Source: JBDSYA01 sp039925865
GTDB lineage: Bacteria > Bacteroidota > Ignavibacteria > Tepidaquicellales > Tepidaquicellaceae
Direction of reading: 5' to 3'
DNA: 14,011 nucleotides
NCBI GenBank assembly: GCA_039925865.1
Contig: JBDSYA010000122.1
Span: 1-14,011, forward strand
Shown here: positions 7,383 to 14,011 of the stretch, in pieces
Position numbering within the stretch: position 1 is the first letter of the stretch
Layout: every line of letters starts with the position of its first letter
The notes under the pieces: generated by a model
The model's input: the letters and a program-made list of their open reading frames with translations, nothing else
Databases searched by the model: none
What the model was told of the DNA's origin: nothing
Made by a program: the position numbers and the translations under genes

Positions 7383-7405
7383 ACCTGCGGGTTTAAGCCG
7401 CAGGT
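7383..7405 (-). terminator. Hairpin 3' of the 1085-residue protein gene (terminator or RNA-stabilising element)
   Basis: A perfect 8-bp GC-rich stem, ACCTGCGG/CCGCAGGT, encloses the loop CTTAAAC (minus-strand reading), 12 nt after the stop codon. The following sequence (GCTTTAACT) has no real T-run, so it may terminate poorly and instead protect the upstream mRNA end or set differential expression of the PorV-like gene. Its core GCTTAAACCCG recurs in the hairpin at 10731-10764. Confidence 0.6.
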
Positions 7406-7417
7406 ACATTAAATATT

Positions 7418-10400
7418 TTAGAATGTTTGTATTCTTTCCGTTGGTGAGAAAATAGCTACTTTTAAAGTAGTAACTCCAATTGAGCCTGCATCTATGTACA
7501 CTATATACATTCCGCTGGCTACTGGAATACTATTAGAATTTTGCAGGTCCCATTTCTCTAACGAATTATTAGGATCGTTATTATTTCTAGTTAGTTTTCT
7601 GACAAGCACACCGTCCAATGTATAAATATATATATCACATTTTATTGGTAAGTGACTGAAATAAATAAATCTGTCAAAAGGATCCGTTTCTAATCTGCTT
7701 CCACCAAAGTAAGGATTCGGGAAGGCTTTGATCTTGCCTAATTCACCTGCAGCAATAGATTGATTGCCAATCTGTGATCCATCAACTTTCCATGTATATT
7801 TAATAGGATATCCGGGAACAAAATTAGGCTTTGTAATTCTATACGGAGAAACAGTTAACTTATCCCCGTTTGACCACATTAAATTAACTCCATTAACAGA
7901 TTTGACTCTTGGCAACCATGCATACATAACATCCAAAGACGGAAATCCGATACCAGGACTACTAAGTCCGGGATTCTTTGAAGTATAATTTGTATTCGGA
8001 GTTGCACTGTAATCAGATGCAAATATATATGTGAAGTGATATCCGCCGAGTAAAGATGAATTTGGATTCCATGTACCGTCCAAATCAGCATCCATGAAAC
8101 CGACATTTAATTGTCTTGGTGTACCACCTGATGAATCTAATTCATCAACTGCATACACACTGAAAGGAATAGTTACCATTTCAGGAGCACCGGGTGTATT
8201 GACATAAGTTGTGTCAGTCGGCACGTATCTGTATGATTGAGAATTTTGACCAAAGACTATCTGAATCTTTCTCAATGGCCCGCCCGACAAAATTGGACTC
8301 GTGGCACTGAGCTGCTGGAAGAAATTTCCATTTGCTTTAACTCTGGACACAGTATTTCTAAATGTAAGTAAAGTTGGAAAGCTCATACCAAGGCTTCTGC
8401 TGTCAAATTGTCTGTTTGTAATAATTTTTGCAGTTTTAACTGCTGTAGTATCAGGACCTGTAAACCATGCGTTTCCCGGAGGATCATAAGTCCATGCTCT
8501 TTCACGTGTATGGAAGTTTTTCCCGGTTGTATCAAGTACTCCATTTTCAGGGTCGCGAACAATTCCTGAATCTTTGATAGTTTGATGTACTAACAAGAAT
8601 CCATTAATAGTTTTTGCTGTATCCTGTTCACCTGTAAAGTTTAGGTCGTTTTCAACTAGTGTTGAAGTACTTCCATTTAATGTTCTGGTTAATGTAAAGC
8701 TTGGAGCACCGAGAGTACCACCAATAGTCGATGTATATGTCGCTGATACGAGTTCTAAAGGTTCTGTAATTATGGGCATTACTCCAAGATCTCTTTGGTC
8801 GGTATCAATTGTATCTCCGACACCATAATTGATCTGTGACCCTGATGTAAGAGCCTGCGGAGTAACTGTAAATGCACAAGAACTAATTGGAGACTCGTTA
8901 ACTTTATTAGTTAAATTGCTCTCAAGGTTTGCTCTTGGATCATATAAGTAAGCTGTGACTGCAAATTTATAAGGAGTACCGGATACCAAAAATTCATTGC
9001 TTATGTTATCTTTGTCAATAACTATGTACCTTGAAATCCCATTATTAGAACCAGTCTGAACTACTGTAAAAACATATGTTCCATATCTTTCAACAAATAT
9101 ACTATCCTTGATATCGCCTATTCCGTCTCTTAAATCATATGTTGCGATCAATTGTCTGTCTGCTTCGTTAGAGCCGTCTGTACCAACTCTTATTGCGTAA
9201 ACATTGTATCCCTGAAATCTATATGTTCCACCGGATAATTTATTCGGTATGGTTATTTTTTCGACTGCATCATTCCATGTCAAATAAATTTTTCCATTTC
9301 CCGGAGCATAAGCTTTTGTAACAGGGCATGCCGGAGGAGATGGCACCTGGAAGTTATTATCAAAAATTCTCTGAGCTGCTCTTGATAAACCTTTTAAAGC
9401 AGTAACACTTTTTAAGTTGTTTTCGCCTCTTGTAATGATTTGTGAAATAACAATATTCTGTGTATCACCGGAATTTACTGTAATAGGTCCTGAACATTGC
9501 ATAAATCTTCTGTCTTCACCGGCGTTAAGTACCCATCCGGCCCCTGTTTCAGGATCACCTGAAAATGCGAAAGTTGTTGTTTGTCCACCGGGTGTTACCC
9601 ATGCAGATCCATCTCTTCTTAATCCCTGAAGATTGAAATATGTTTCACGGAAATTTGATGGATCACCAATAGATGGATTTCCGTTTGAATACATATTGAA
9701 TGCACTCAAACCCAGTTGTTTAAAGCCAGGCTTAACAATCAAATTATTGCTTCCCGGAGGACTGAAATAAGAAAACGTACTGTCAGGATCCGGAACTATA
9801 GGACCACGGAAGTAATCAAACCCAACCGCTGGTGGAGCAACACCATATGAAGGGTCACTATTTGTAGCATTAAATGTGAACCCAAGATTTAAAAGTGTAT
9901 CCACTCCAACTGCATCATCAGTTGCACTACCTAGATCATCATCCGTCCAAACTGCAATAAAACACTTTGTCCATGGTTGATCTCCCCTGTTAATAATCCG
10001 GAATTCAGAAAAAGACATATTATTTAAAGGTCCGTTCCCTGAATAAGACCAGTTAGTCTGTAGAATTACAGCTTTAAGGGGCCTTGTACTTCCTGCATTA
10101 TTTCCGTGAGCATCAGGATAACCGTCAGTGTAAGTATAAAATTGAGTTTGTGAACCCATTAAAAAAGGATTTCCAAGACTATCCAGATAGGCACCTTGCT
10201 GTGAACCGAATGTTCTCCATGCTGGATATTCTGATGAATCAGTAGCTGAAATATTGAAGATCTTGTAATTTGGATCGTCTCTTCCTACAGCTTCTCCTCC
10301 AATAACGGGGATGTTTCCGGGTAAATATTCATAATCATATTCAGCCATGGCAATCAATGTATCATTTCCTACAACAGCTCCTATCCATATTCCGGAGGCG

Positions 10401-10675
10401 TATCTTGCAAATTTACTTTGACCTTTAGGCCACTCAAATCCTGAATTACCGGTCGATGGATCCCGATTGAATGATCCATTGGTTCTAAACCAGGTGCTGA
10501 TAAGATTTGCTTGAAGCTTTTTCGAATCAACTGCCAGGACCTGATTTTGGTTATTCAGTATCCTGTATGGAATATTACCGTTATTTGTTTTTCCTGTAGG
10601 TTTATCATGAGGCTTAAAACCATAGGCAAAAAAAAGCATTATTGGTATAAGAAAAATTAATATTTTTTTAATCAT
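7418..10675 (-). CDS. Large secreted protein with fibronectin-III-like region and C-terminal T9SS sorting domain
   Basis: 1085 residues. The N-terminus has a lysine pair and a hydrophobic core (about 5-19) without a lipobox Cys, indicating a signal peptide and a non-lipoprotein. An N-terminal region (about 55-120, FARYASGIWIGAVVGND) matches what I recall from large secreted proteins of Ignavibacteria and related metagenomic bacteria. Residues about 450-600 read as fibronectin type III-like (KIYLTWNDA ... FQGYNVYAIRVG ... YKFAVTAYLYD). The C-terminus from about residue 980 is a T9SS sorting domain: KAFPNPYFGG (984-992 region), then YIYTLDGVLVRKL, then VASGMYIVYIDA and TLKVAIF, with a short SPTERIQTF extension. 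It should be secreted across the outer membrane and perhaps surface-attached. No catalytic motif was recognised. The ATG leader is A/T-rich. It lies between the TonB-dependent receptor and the PorV-like barrel; substrate or binding partner is unknown. Confidence 0.88.
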   Translation of the reverse strand: MIKKILIFLIPIMLFFAYGFKPHDKPTGKTNNGNIPYRILNNQNQVLAVDSKKLQANLISTWFRTNGSFNRDPSTGNSGFEWPKGQSKFARYASGIWIGAVVGNDTLIAMAEYDYEYLPGNIPVIGGEAVGRDDPNYKIFNISATDSSEYPAWRTFGSQQGAYLDSLGNPFLMGSQTQFYTYTDGYPDAHGNNAGSTRPLKAVILQTNWSYSGNGPLNNMSFSEFRIINRGDQPWTKCFIAVWTDDDLGSATDDAVGVDTLLNLGFTFNATNSDPSYGVAPPAVGFDYFRGPIVPDPDSTFSYFSPPGSNNLIVKPGFKQLGLSAFNMYSNGNPSIGDPSNFRETYFNLQGLRRDGSAWVTPGGQTTTFAFSGDPETGAGWVLNAGEDRRFMQCSGPITVNSGDTQNIVISQIITRGENNLKSVTALKGLSRAAQRIFDNNFQVPSPPACPVTKAYAPGNGKIYLTWNDAVEKITIPNKLSGGTYRFQGYNVYAIRVGTDGSNEADRQLIATYDLRDGIGDIKDSIFVERYGTYVFTVVQTGSNNGISRYIVIDKDNISNEFLVSGTPYKFAVTAYLYDPRANLESNLTNKVNESPISSCAFTVTPQALTSGSQINYGVGDTIDTDQRDLGVMPIITEPLELVSATYTSTIGGTLGAPSFTLTRTLNGSTSTLVENDLNFTGEQDTAKTINGFLLVHQTIKDSGIVRDPENGVLDTTGKNFHTRERAWTYDPPGNAWFTGPDTTAVKTAKIITNRQFDSRSLGMSFPTLLTFRNTVSRVKANGNFFQQLSATSPILSGGPLRKIQIVFGQNSQSYRYVPTDTTYVNTPGAPEMVTIPFSVYAVDELDSSGGTPRQLNVGFMDADLDGTWNPNSSLLGGYHFTYIFASDYSATPNTNYTSKNPGLSSPGIGFPSLDVMYAWLPRVKSVNGVNLMWSNGDKLTVSPYRITKPNFVPGYPIKYTWKVDGSQIGNQSIAAGELGKIKAFPNPYFGGSRLETDPFDRFIYFSHLPIKCDIYIYTLDGVLVRKLTRNNNDPNNSLEKWDLQNSNSIPVASGMYIVYIDAGSIGVTTLKVAIFSPTERIQTF

Positions 10676-10692
10676 TTTAGTTTCTATTTATA

Positions 10693-10722
10693 TTTATAAA
10701 AATTTGATAAACAAAAAATCAA
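10693..10722 (-). promoter_or_regulatory. Possible sigma-70-like promoter of the 1085-residue protein gene
   Basis: After the hairpin at 10731, the minus strand reads TTGATT (10722-10717), an 18-nt spacer and TATAAA (10698-10693), ending 17 nt before the ATG. The region is so A/T-rich that a match could arise by chance, and Bacteroidota usually use a different -7 element. The implied leader would be only about 10 nt. Confidence 0.22.
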
Positions 10723-10730
10723 AATTCAAA

Positions 10731-10764
10731 TTTAGTGTATTCGGGTTTAAGCGAATACACTAAA
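10731..10764 (-). terminator. Hairpin 3' of the TonB-dependent receptor gene
   Basis: A perfect 13-bp stem, TTTAGTGTATTCG/CGAATACACTAAA, with an 8-nt loop, 10 nt after the receptor stop codon. On the minus strand it is followed by T-rich sequence (TTTGAATTTTGATTTTTTG), so it can act as an intrinsic terminator or attenuator before the secreted-protein gene. Loop and closing bases contain the same GCTTAAACCCG core as the hairpin at 7383-7405. Confidence 0.75.
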
Positions 10765-10774
10765 GATTTTTTAT

Positions 10775-13648
10775 TTAGAAATTCAATTTTAATCCGAGCC
10801 TGTATTGTCTTGGCGGACCGTAATTAACAACGGTTTTGGATCTCGTTTCATACCTCTTAATATATTCCTCTGAAGTAGTTGGAGGTGTTCCATTTGGATT
10901 GTTGAATGAAAGTATAGTAGCTTTTCCTGATTCTGAATTAAGATAACCGGTGCTTCCTGGTAATCCGGTTGCATCGAAAACTCCATTTACTAATTCAGCG
11001 TCTAATAAATTTATAATATATACGTATGCATTAAGATCTAATTTCCATATTGAGAAAGTCTTATCAACTTTTAAATCCAATCTGTTATTCCATGGACCAT
11101 AAGCTCCGTTGATTGTAGATAACAATGATGCGCCGGCTCCTGTTGAAGCAAACGGATCTGAAGCGTTTGATTTAATGGAATATGGTCTGCCGCTGTTGAA
11201 GGAGTATAAAAGATTTGCTCCCAATTGTGACAACACTGCCCCTAAGAAACCTTTAGGCACGTCAGTTCTTCCAAATCTGTAATCTGCATTTATTACACCG
11301 GTATATCTTTGATCGTAATCTAATGGTGAGGTTAACTTTGGCTGTCTTTCACCTAACCATGCTGCCGTTGATGCCGAATTTGGATCAGATCCTGTGCCTG
11401 ATGCAAAAGCAATACCTAGTGCAATATTTACTGCTAATCTGTTCATTCTTCTCAAATCTATTGCAAGATCCAATCCTCTGATCGTTCCATAATCTTGATT
11501 TTCATAAACCTGGATCTGATTTGGAAGCTGTGGATATTTTTTGATACCGATCAGATCTTCTGTTTCTTTGTAATAAGCGGTAAGGTCAACTGCTAATCTG
11601 TCTCCAACCTGTTGCTTTATACCAATTTCGTATGATGTAGTCTTTTCAGGATCAAGATTAGGATTTCCAAAAGATCCGCTAAAGCCTGCACTGTTTACCC
11701 AGTATTCAAGGTTTTTGCGTCCATTATATAAAAATTCTAATTGTGGCAACTGAATAAATTTACCGTACTGTGCATGGAATACTGTATTATTTGTTACCGG
11801 GAATGAAAGACCTAATCTTGGACTGAACGCTGAAGTAGGTTCACTTTCATCTGTAAAATCTGCAGCATCAAGAATTCCGTTTGTTCCTGCAACATTTGCA
11901 ATATCCTTAATTCTCCATGAATTTGCATCTAAATAATCCCATCTTATACCTGCGTTAAGAGTAAAGTCTTTAAACTCAACTTTATCCTGAAGATAAATTG
12001 CACCAATGATCGGATGCTTTGCTCCGTCAACACCTTCATCCGACTCTACAAGTTCTATTGTATTTGTACTCTGATTAAAAACAGGTGCATATCCGTAAGT
12101 ATTTGCTAATCCGGTTCCACCGTTAAACGCTGCTAACTGCTCAGCTTCTGACCTGGTTTTAAAATTAAACAATCCCACCGGTCTCATGTCAATATATCTG
12201 ATGGTATGACGTTTATATTCACCACCGAATTTAATTTCGTTGTTCTTTAATTGTGTGGTAAGATTTAATGTGGAGCTCCAGTATGCAGTGTTACTTTTTT
12301 CATAATAATTTCTTACTCTGTTTGCCTTCGCAAAAATACCGTATTCATCAAGACCAATTGCACCACCAGGAACTGTCAATCCTGTTACTTTAGAGGGATC
12401 GCCATAACTGAAGAAATCTCCTCCGAATTGTCGATCAGCCTGTTCATATTTTGCATCAAAATAATTGAACTGCAATTCATAGAAAAGTTTTGAAGAAACC
12501 TGATGATTTAATTTTCCGTAATATTGATTTGAACTTTCCTGAATTAATGGATTTCTTGCTGAGTTGAATAATACATAAGACTGTAAATATTGTCTTCTGT
12601 CAGTATTAGAAATACTAGTACCGAATTTTAATTGTACCGGTATTTTACTGATTTCCTGAAGATCGATATTTAATTTTCCGTTACCTGACCATCTCTTTAA
12701 ATCAAAATTTGGGATTACATTATTTGACAATCCTAACTGATCGGAGATCCAACTTGGATTACTAACTAATGAATAATCTCTTTCGATACCACCATAAAAA
12801 TTAATGAATCTTGATAACTTCTTGGTAGGGATCAATGGACCGCCAAATGATAAATTATAAACATTGTAACCTTGTGAAATTGAATTGCTTAAAAATTCAT
12901 CGGTAATACCCTCAATAGTACCGGAATATTTATCTGTTCCGCCCTTGGTAGTTACATTGATAACACCGCTCAATACGTTACCGTATTCAGCGCTGAAGCC
13001 TCCAGTTAAAACTGAAAGTTCTTCAAGAACACTATTTGAAACGAAAGAAGAACTTGTTCCATCCAATGGATTTGTAGTCAGAACACCGTCAATTATGATG
13101 GCCGTTTCATTTTCTCTTCCTCCACGAATATTGATACTATTTCCTCTTTCATCCTGTACAACACCTGCCGTAGTAGCTGCTATATTTTCAATACCTCTGA
13201 GTCCACTATTATCTATGAATTCTTTTCCGATAATTTTACCACTCTGATCGGGAGATATTGCATTTCTCTTACCCACAATTTCAATTTCTTCTGTGGTGAT
13301 CTCACTTCCTGTTACTTTTAAAGTAAAACTTACCTGCGTTGTCAGATCTGCAGATACTTTAACATCGGAAATAATCTGAAGATCGTATCCGATATAAGAT
13401 GCAGATACTTTATATGTACCTACATCTACATTTAATATTGTATACTCACCATTATCATCAGTGATTGCTCCGAGATTAGTGCCTTCAATTTTCACAACAG
13501 CACCAATGAGTGGAACTTTTTCTTTTAAATCAGTTACCTTTCCGGTGATCTTCCCTGTTGTTCCCTGCTTATCAAATGCAAATGTATTGCTGATAGCTAA
13601 AACGAAAACAAACAGTAGGGAAAGCGTTAATTTTACTGTGTTATTCAT
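10775..13648 (-). CDS. TonB-dependent outer-membrane receptor with carboxypeptidase-regulatory-like domain
   Basis: 957 residues from the preferred ATG at 13648; an upstream in-frame ATG at 13696 would add 16. From 13648 the protein opens with a standard signal peptide, MNNTVKLTLSLLFVFVLAIS to TFA, cleaved near residue 24, and AAAGGGGG lies 4 nt upstream. A carboxypeptidase-regulatory-like beta-sandwich follows (about 32-112: GKITGKVTDLKEKVPLIGA ... YKVSASYIGY), then a possible TonB-box region (EEIEIVGKR, 120-128), a plug domain with NIRGGRENETAIIIDG and SAEYGNVLSGVINVTTKGG (to about 237), and a long beta-barrel ending YRLGLKLNF with the terminal Phe expected for BAM insertion. Such receptors import large ligands with TonB-ExbBD energy. 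The substrate is not evident. No SusD-type lipoprotein follows; the next gene encodes a T9SS cargo instead. No STN signalling domain is present. Confidence 0.93.
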   Translation of the reverse strand: MNNTVKLTLSLLFVFVLAISNTFAFDKQGTTGKITGKVTDLKEKVPLIGAVVKIEGTNLGAITDDNGEYTILNVDVGTYKVSASYIGYDLQIISDVKVSADLTTQVSFTLKVTGSEITTEEIEIVGKRNAISPDQSGKIIGKEFIDNSGLRGIENIAATTAGVVQDERGNSINIRGGRENETAIIIDGVLTTNPLDGTSSSFVSNSVLEELSVLTGGFSAEYGNVLSGVINVTTKGGTDKYSGTIEGITDEFLSNSISQGYNVYNLSFGGPLIPTKKLSRFINFYGGIERDYSLVSNPSWISDQLGLSNNVIPNFDLKRWSGNGKLNIDLQEISKIPVQLKFGTSISNTDRRQYLQSYVLFNSARNPLIQESSNQYYGKLNHQVSSKLFYELQFNYFDAKYEQADRQFGGDFFSYGDPSKVTGLTVPGGAIGLDEYGIFAKANRVRNYYEKSNTAYWSSTLNLTTQLKNNEIKFGGEYKRHTIRYIDMRPVGLFNFKTRSEAEQLAAFNGGTGLANTYGYAPVFNQSTNTIELVESDEGVDGAKHPIIGAIYLQDKVEFKDFTLNAGIRWDYLDANSWRIKDIANVAGTNGILDAADFTDESEPTSAFSPRLGLSFPVTNNTVFHAQYGKFIQLPQLEFLYNGRKNLEYWVNSAGFSGSFGNPNLDPEKTTSYEIGIKQQVGDRLAVDLTAYYKETEDLIGIKKYPQLPNQIQVYENQDYGTIRGLDLAIDLRRMNRLAVNIALGIAFASGTGSDPNSASTAAWLGERQPKLTSPLDYDQRYTGVINADYRFGRTDVPKGFLGAVLSQLGANLLYSFNSGRPYSIKSNASDPFASTGAGASLLSTINGAYGPWNNRLDLKVDKTFSIWKLDLNAYVYIINLLDAELVNGVFDATGLPGSTGYLNSESGKATILSFNNPNGTPPTTSEEYIKRYETRSKTVVNYGPPRQYRLGLKLNF

Positions 13649-13652
13649 TTTT

Positions 13653-13660
13653 CCCCCTTT
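13653..13660 (-). promoter_or_regulatory. Purine-rich ribosome binding site deciding the receptor start
   Basis: The minus strand reads AAAGGGGG, 4 nt before the ATG at 13648. It favours this ATG over the one at 13696, which has only A/T-rich sequence before it. The match to the 16S anti-Shine-Dalgarno is imperfect and spacing is short. Confidence 0.45.
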
Positions 13661-13694
13661 ATTAGAAAAATTAAGTTTAGTAATAATTTTTTTC

Positions 13695-13700
13695 ATTATA
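13695..13700 (-). promoter_or_regulatory. Possible -10 element (TATAAT) for the receptor gene
   Basis: A perfect TATAAT lies on the minus strand just after the upstream gene's terminator and overlaps the ATG at 13696. Transcription from it would begin near 13688, excluding that ATG and giving a leader of about 40 nt to the ATG at 13648. No convincing -35 box is seen. Confidence 0.3.
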
Positions 13701-13710
13701 TTTTTATTTT

Positions 13711-13752
13711 AAAAAACCCTCATAATAACAATTACTTGTTAGTTATGAGGGT
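13711..13752 (-). terminator. Strong intrinsic terminator after the right-edge T9SS cargo gene
   Basis: Right arm 13736-13752 (minus-strand 5' side, ACCCTCATAACTAACAA) pairs with left arm 13716-13731 (TTGTTATTATGAGGGT), with one bulged base and a 4-nt loop GTAA, followed directly by a run of six T. It lies 34 nt after the stop codon and separates the cargo gene from the receptor gene. Confidence 0.85.
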
Positions 13753-13786
13753 CGGTATTATTTTAAATTGTAATTAAACAAATATT

Positions 13787-14011
13787 TTATTTAATCAACA
13801 TCATTTTCTTTGTTTCTTTGAAATCACCTACGGTCAATGTATAGAAATAAATACCACTGTTTAAGTTTGATCCTTCAAATGTTACTTCCTTTGTACCAGC
13901 AGAAACTATTTCATTATTTATTAATGAAGCAACTTCCTGACCGGTTGTATTATAAACTTTCAATGTGACTCTGTCACTATTTCTAATGTCGAATCTTATT
14001 GAAGTTGAAGG
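13787..14011 (-). CDS. C-terminal end of a T9SS type A sorting-domain protein (5' part beyond the window)
   Basis: The minus-strand frame is open from the right edge to a TAA at 13787-13789, giving 74 residues. They form a near-complete T9SS type A sorting domain: PSTSIRFDI at the start (normally preceded by NPFN-), VTLKVYNTTGQEVASLIN, then NLNSGIYFYTLTVGDFKETK, ending KKMMLIK. Such domains direct proteins through the type IX outer-membrane translocon and are removed or attached afterwards. The cargo body lies outside the window, so its function cannot be stated. The end pattern (GxYFYxL ... KKMxLIK) is the classical form, unlike the variant on the 1085-residue protein. A strong terminator follows, so it is probably transcribed separately from the receptor gene. 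Confidence 0.9.
   Translation of the reverse strand, partial: PSTSIRFDIRNSDRVTLKVYNTTGQEVASLINNEIVSAGTKEVTFEGSNLNSGIYFYTLTVGDFKETKKMMLIK

Noticed and set aside
7879..8106. Minus-strand open frame of 75 codons within the 1085-residue protein gene
   Set aside because: An out-of-frame shadow; the main frame is continuous through this stretch to a conserved sorting domain.
12885..13247. Plus-strand open frame of 120 codons opposite the TonB receptor plug region
   Set aside because: Antisense shadow of conserved receptor motifs; its Pro/Ser/Leu-rich translation has no family resemblance.
10775..13648. A SusC/SusD polysaccharide utilisation locus
   Set aside because: The receptor has the SusC-type domain order, but the next gene has no lipobox and no SusD features, and no glycoside hydrolase is present.
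13461..13712. Plus-strand open frame of 83 codons with a hydrophobic end near the receptor signal peptide
   Set aside because: The apparent hydrophobic segment is the reverse strand of the receptor's signal peptide and leader; nothing supports expression.

Overview
This AT-rich window looks like the chromosome of a member of the Bacteroidota/Ignavibacteria group (Ignavibacteriales-like). The evidence is two proteins ending in type IX secretion (T9SS) sorting domains, a PorV/PorQ-family outer-membrane barrel, a TonB-dependent receptor with a carboxypeptidase-regulatory-like N-terminal domain, a GWxTD-domain protein, and mostly A/T-rich leaders without Shine-Dalgarno motifs. The assignment is inferred from protein families; no rRNA is present.

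Layout. Positions 1-1667 carry two plus-strand genes: the 3' part of a large protein of unknown function ending in a SHOCT-like segment, and a small FmdB-type zinc-ribbon protein with a lysine-rich low-complexity tail. Everything from 1664 to the right edge is on the minus strand. Read in transcription order from the right edge it holds: the last 74 codons of a T9SS cargo gene and a strong terminator; a TonB-dependent receptor; a 1085-residue secreted protein with a C-terminal sorting domain; a PorV/PorQ-like barrel; then a tightly packed five-gene operon of GWxTD protein, YbbR-domain membrane protein, CPBP-family membrane protein, pdxJ and lptB. Gaps within that operon are 9, 7, 12 and 17 nt. 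lptB meets the FmdB gene tail to tail, sharing the four bases TTAA.

How the genes may work together. The receptor, secreted protein and PorV-like barrel form a surface module: an outer-membrane transporter, a probable T9SS cargo, and a barrel of the family that handles T9SS cargo. The genes are separated by 99 and 76 nt, and each gap holds a hairpin just after the stop codon. Those two hairpins have different stems but the same 11-nt apical core. The five-gene operon mixes envelope functions (LptB for LPS export, a YbbR-domain protein, GWxTD) with pyridoxal phosphate synthesis (PdxJ).

No gap exceeds 300 bases. I see no tRNA, rRNA, CRISPR array, transposase or integrase. I found no clearly undescribed defence or mobile system; the most unusual features are the paired hairpins and the receptor/cargo/PorV arrangement.
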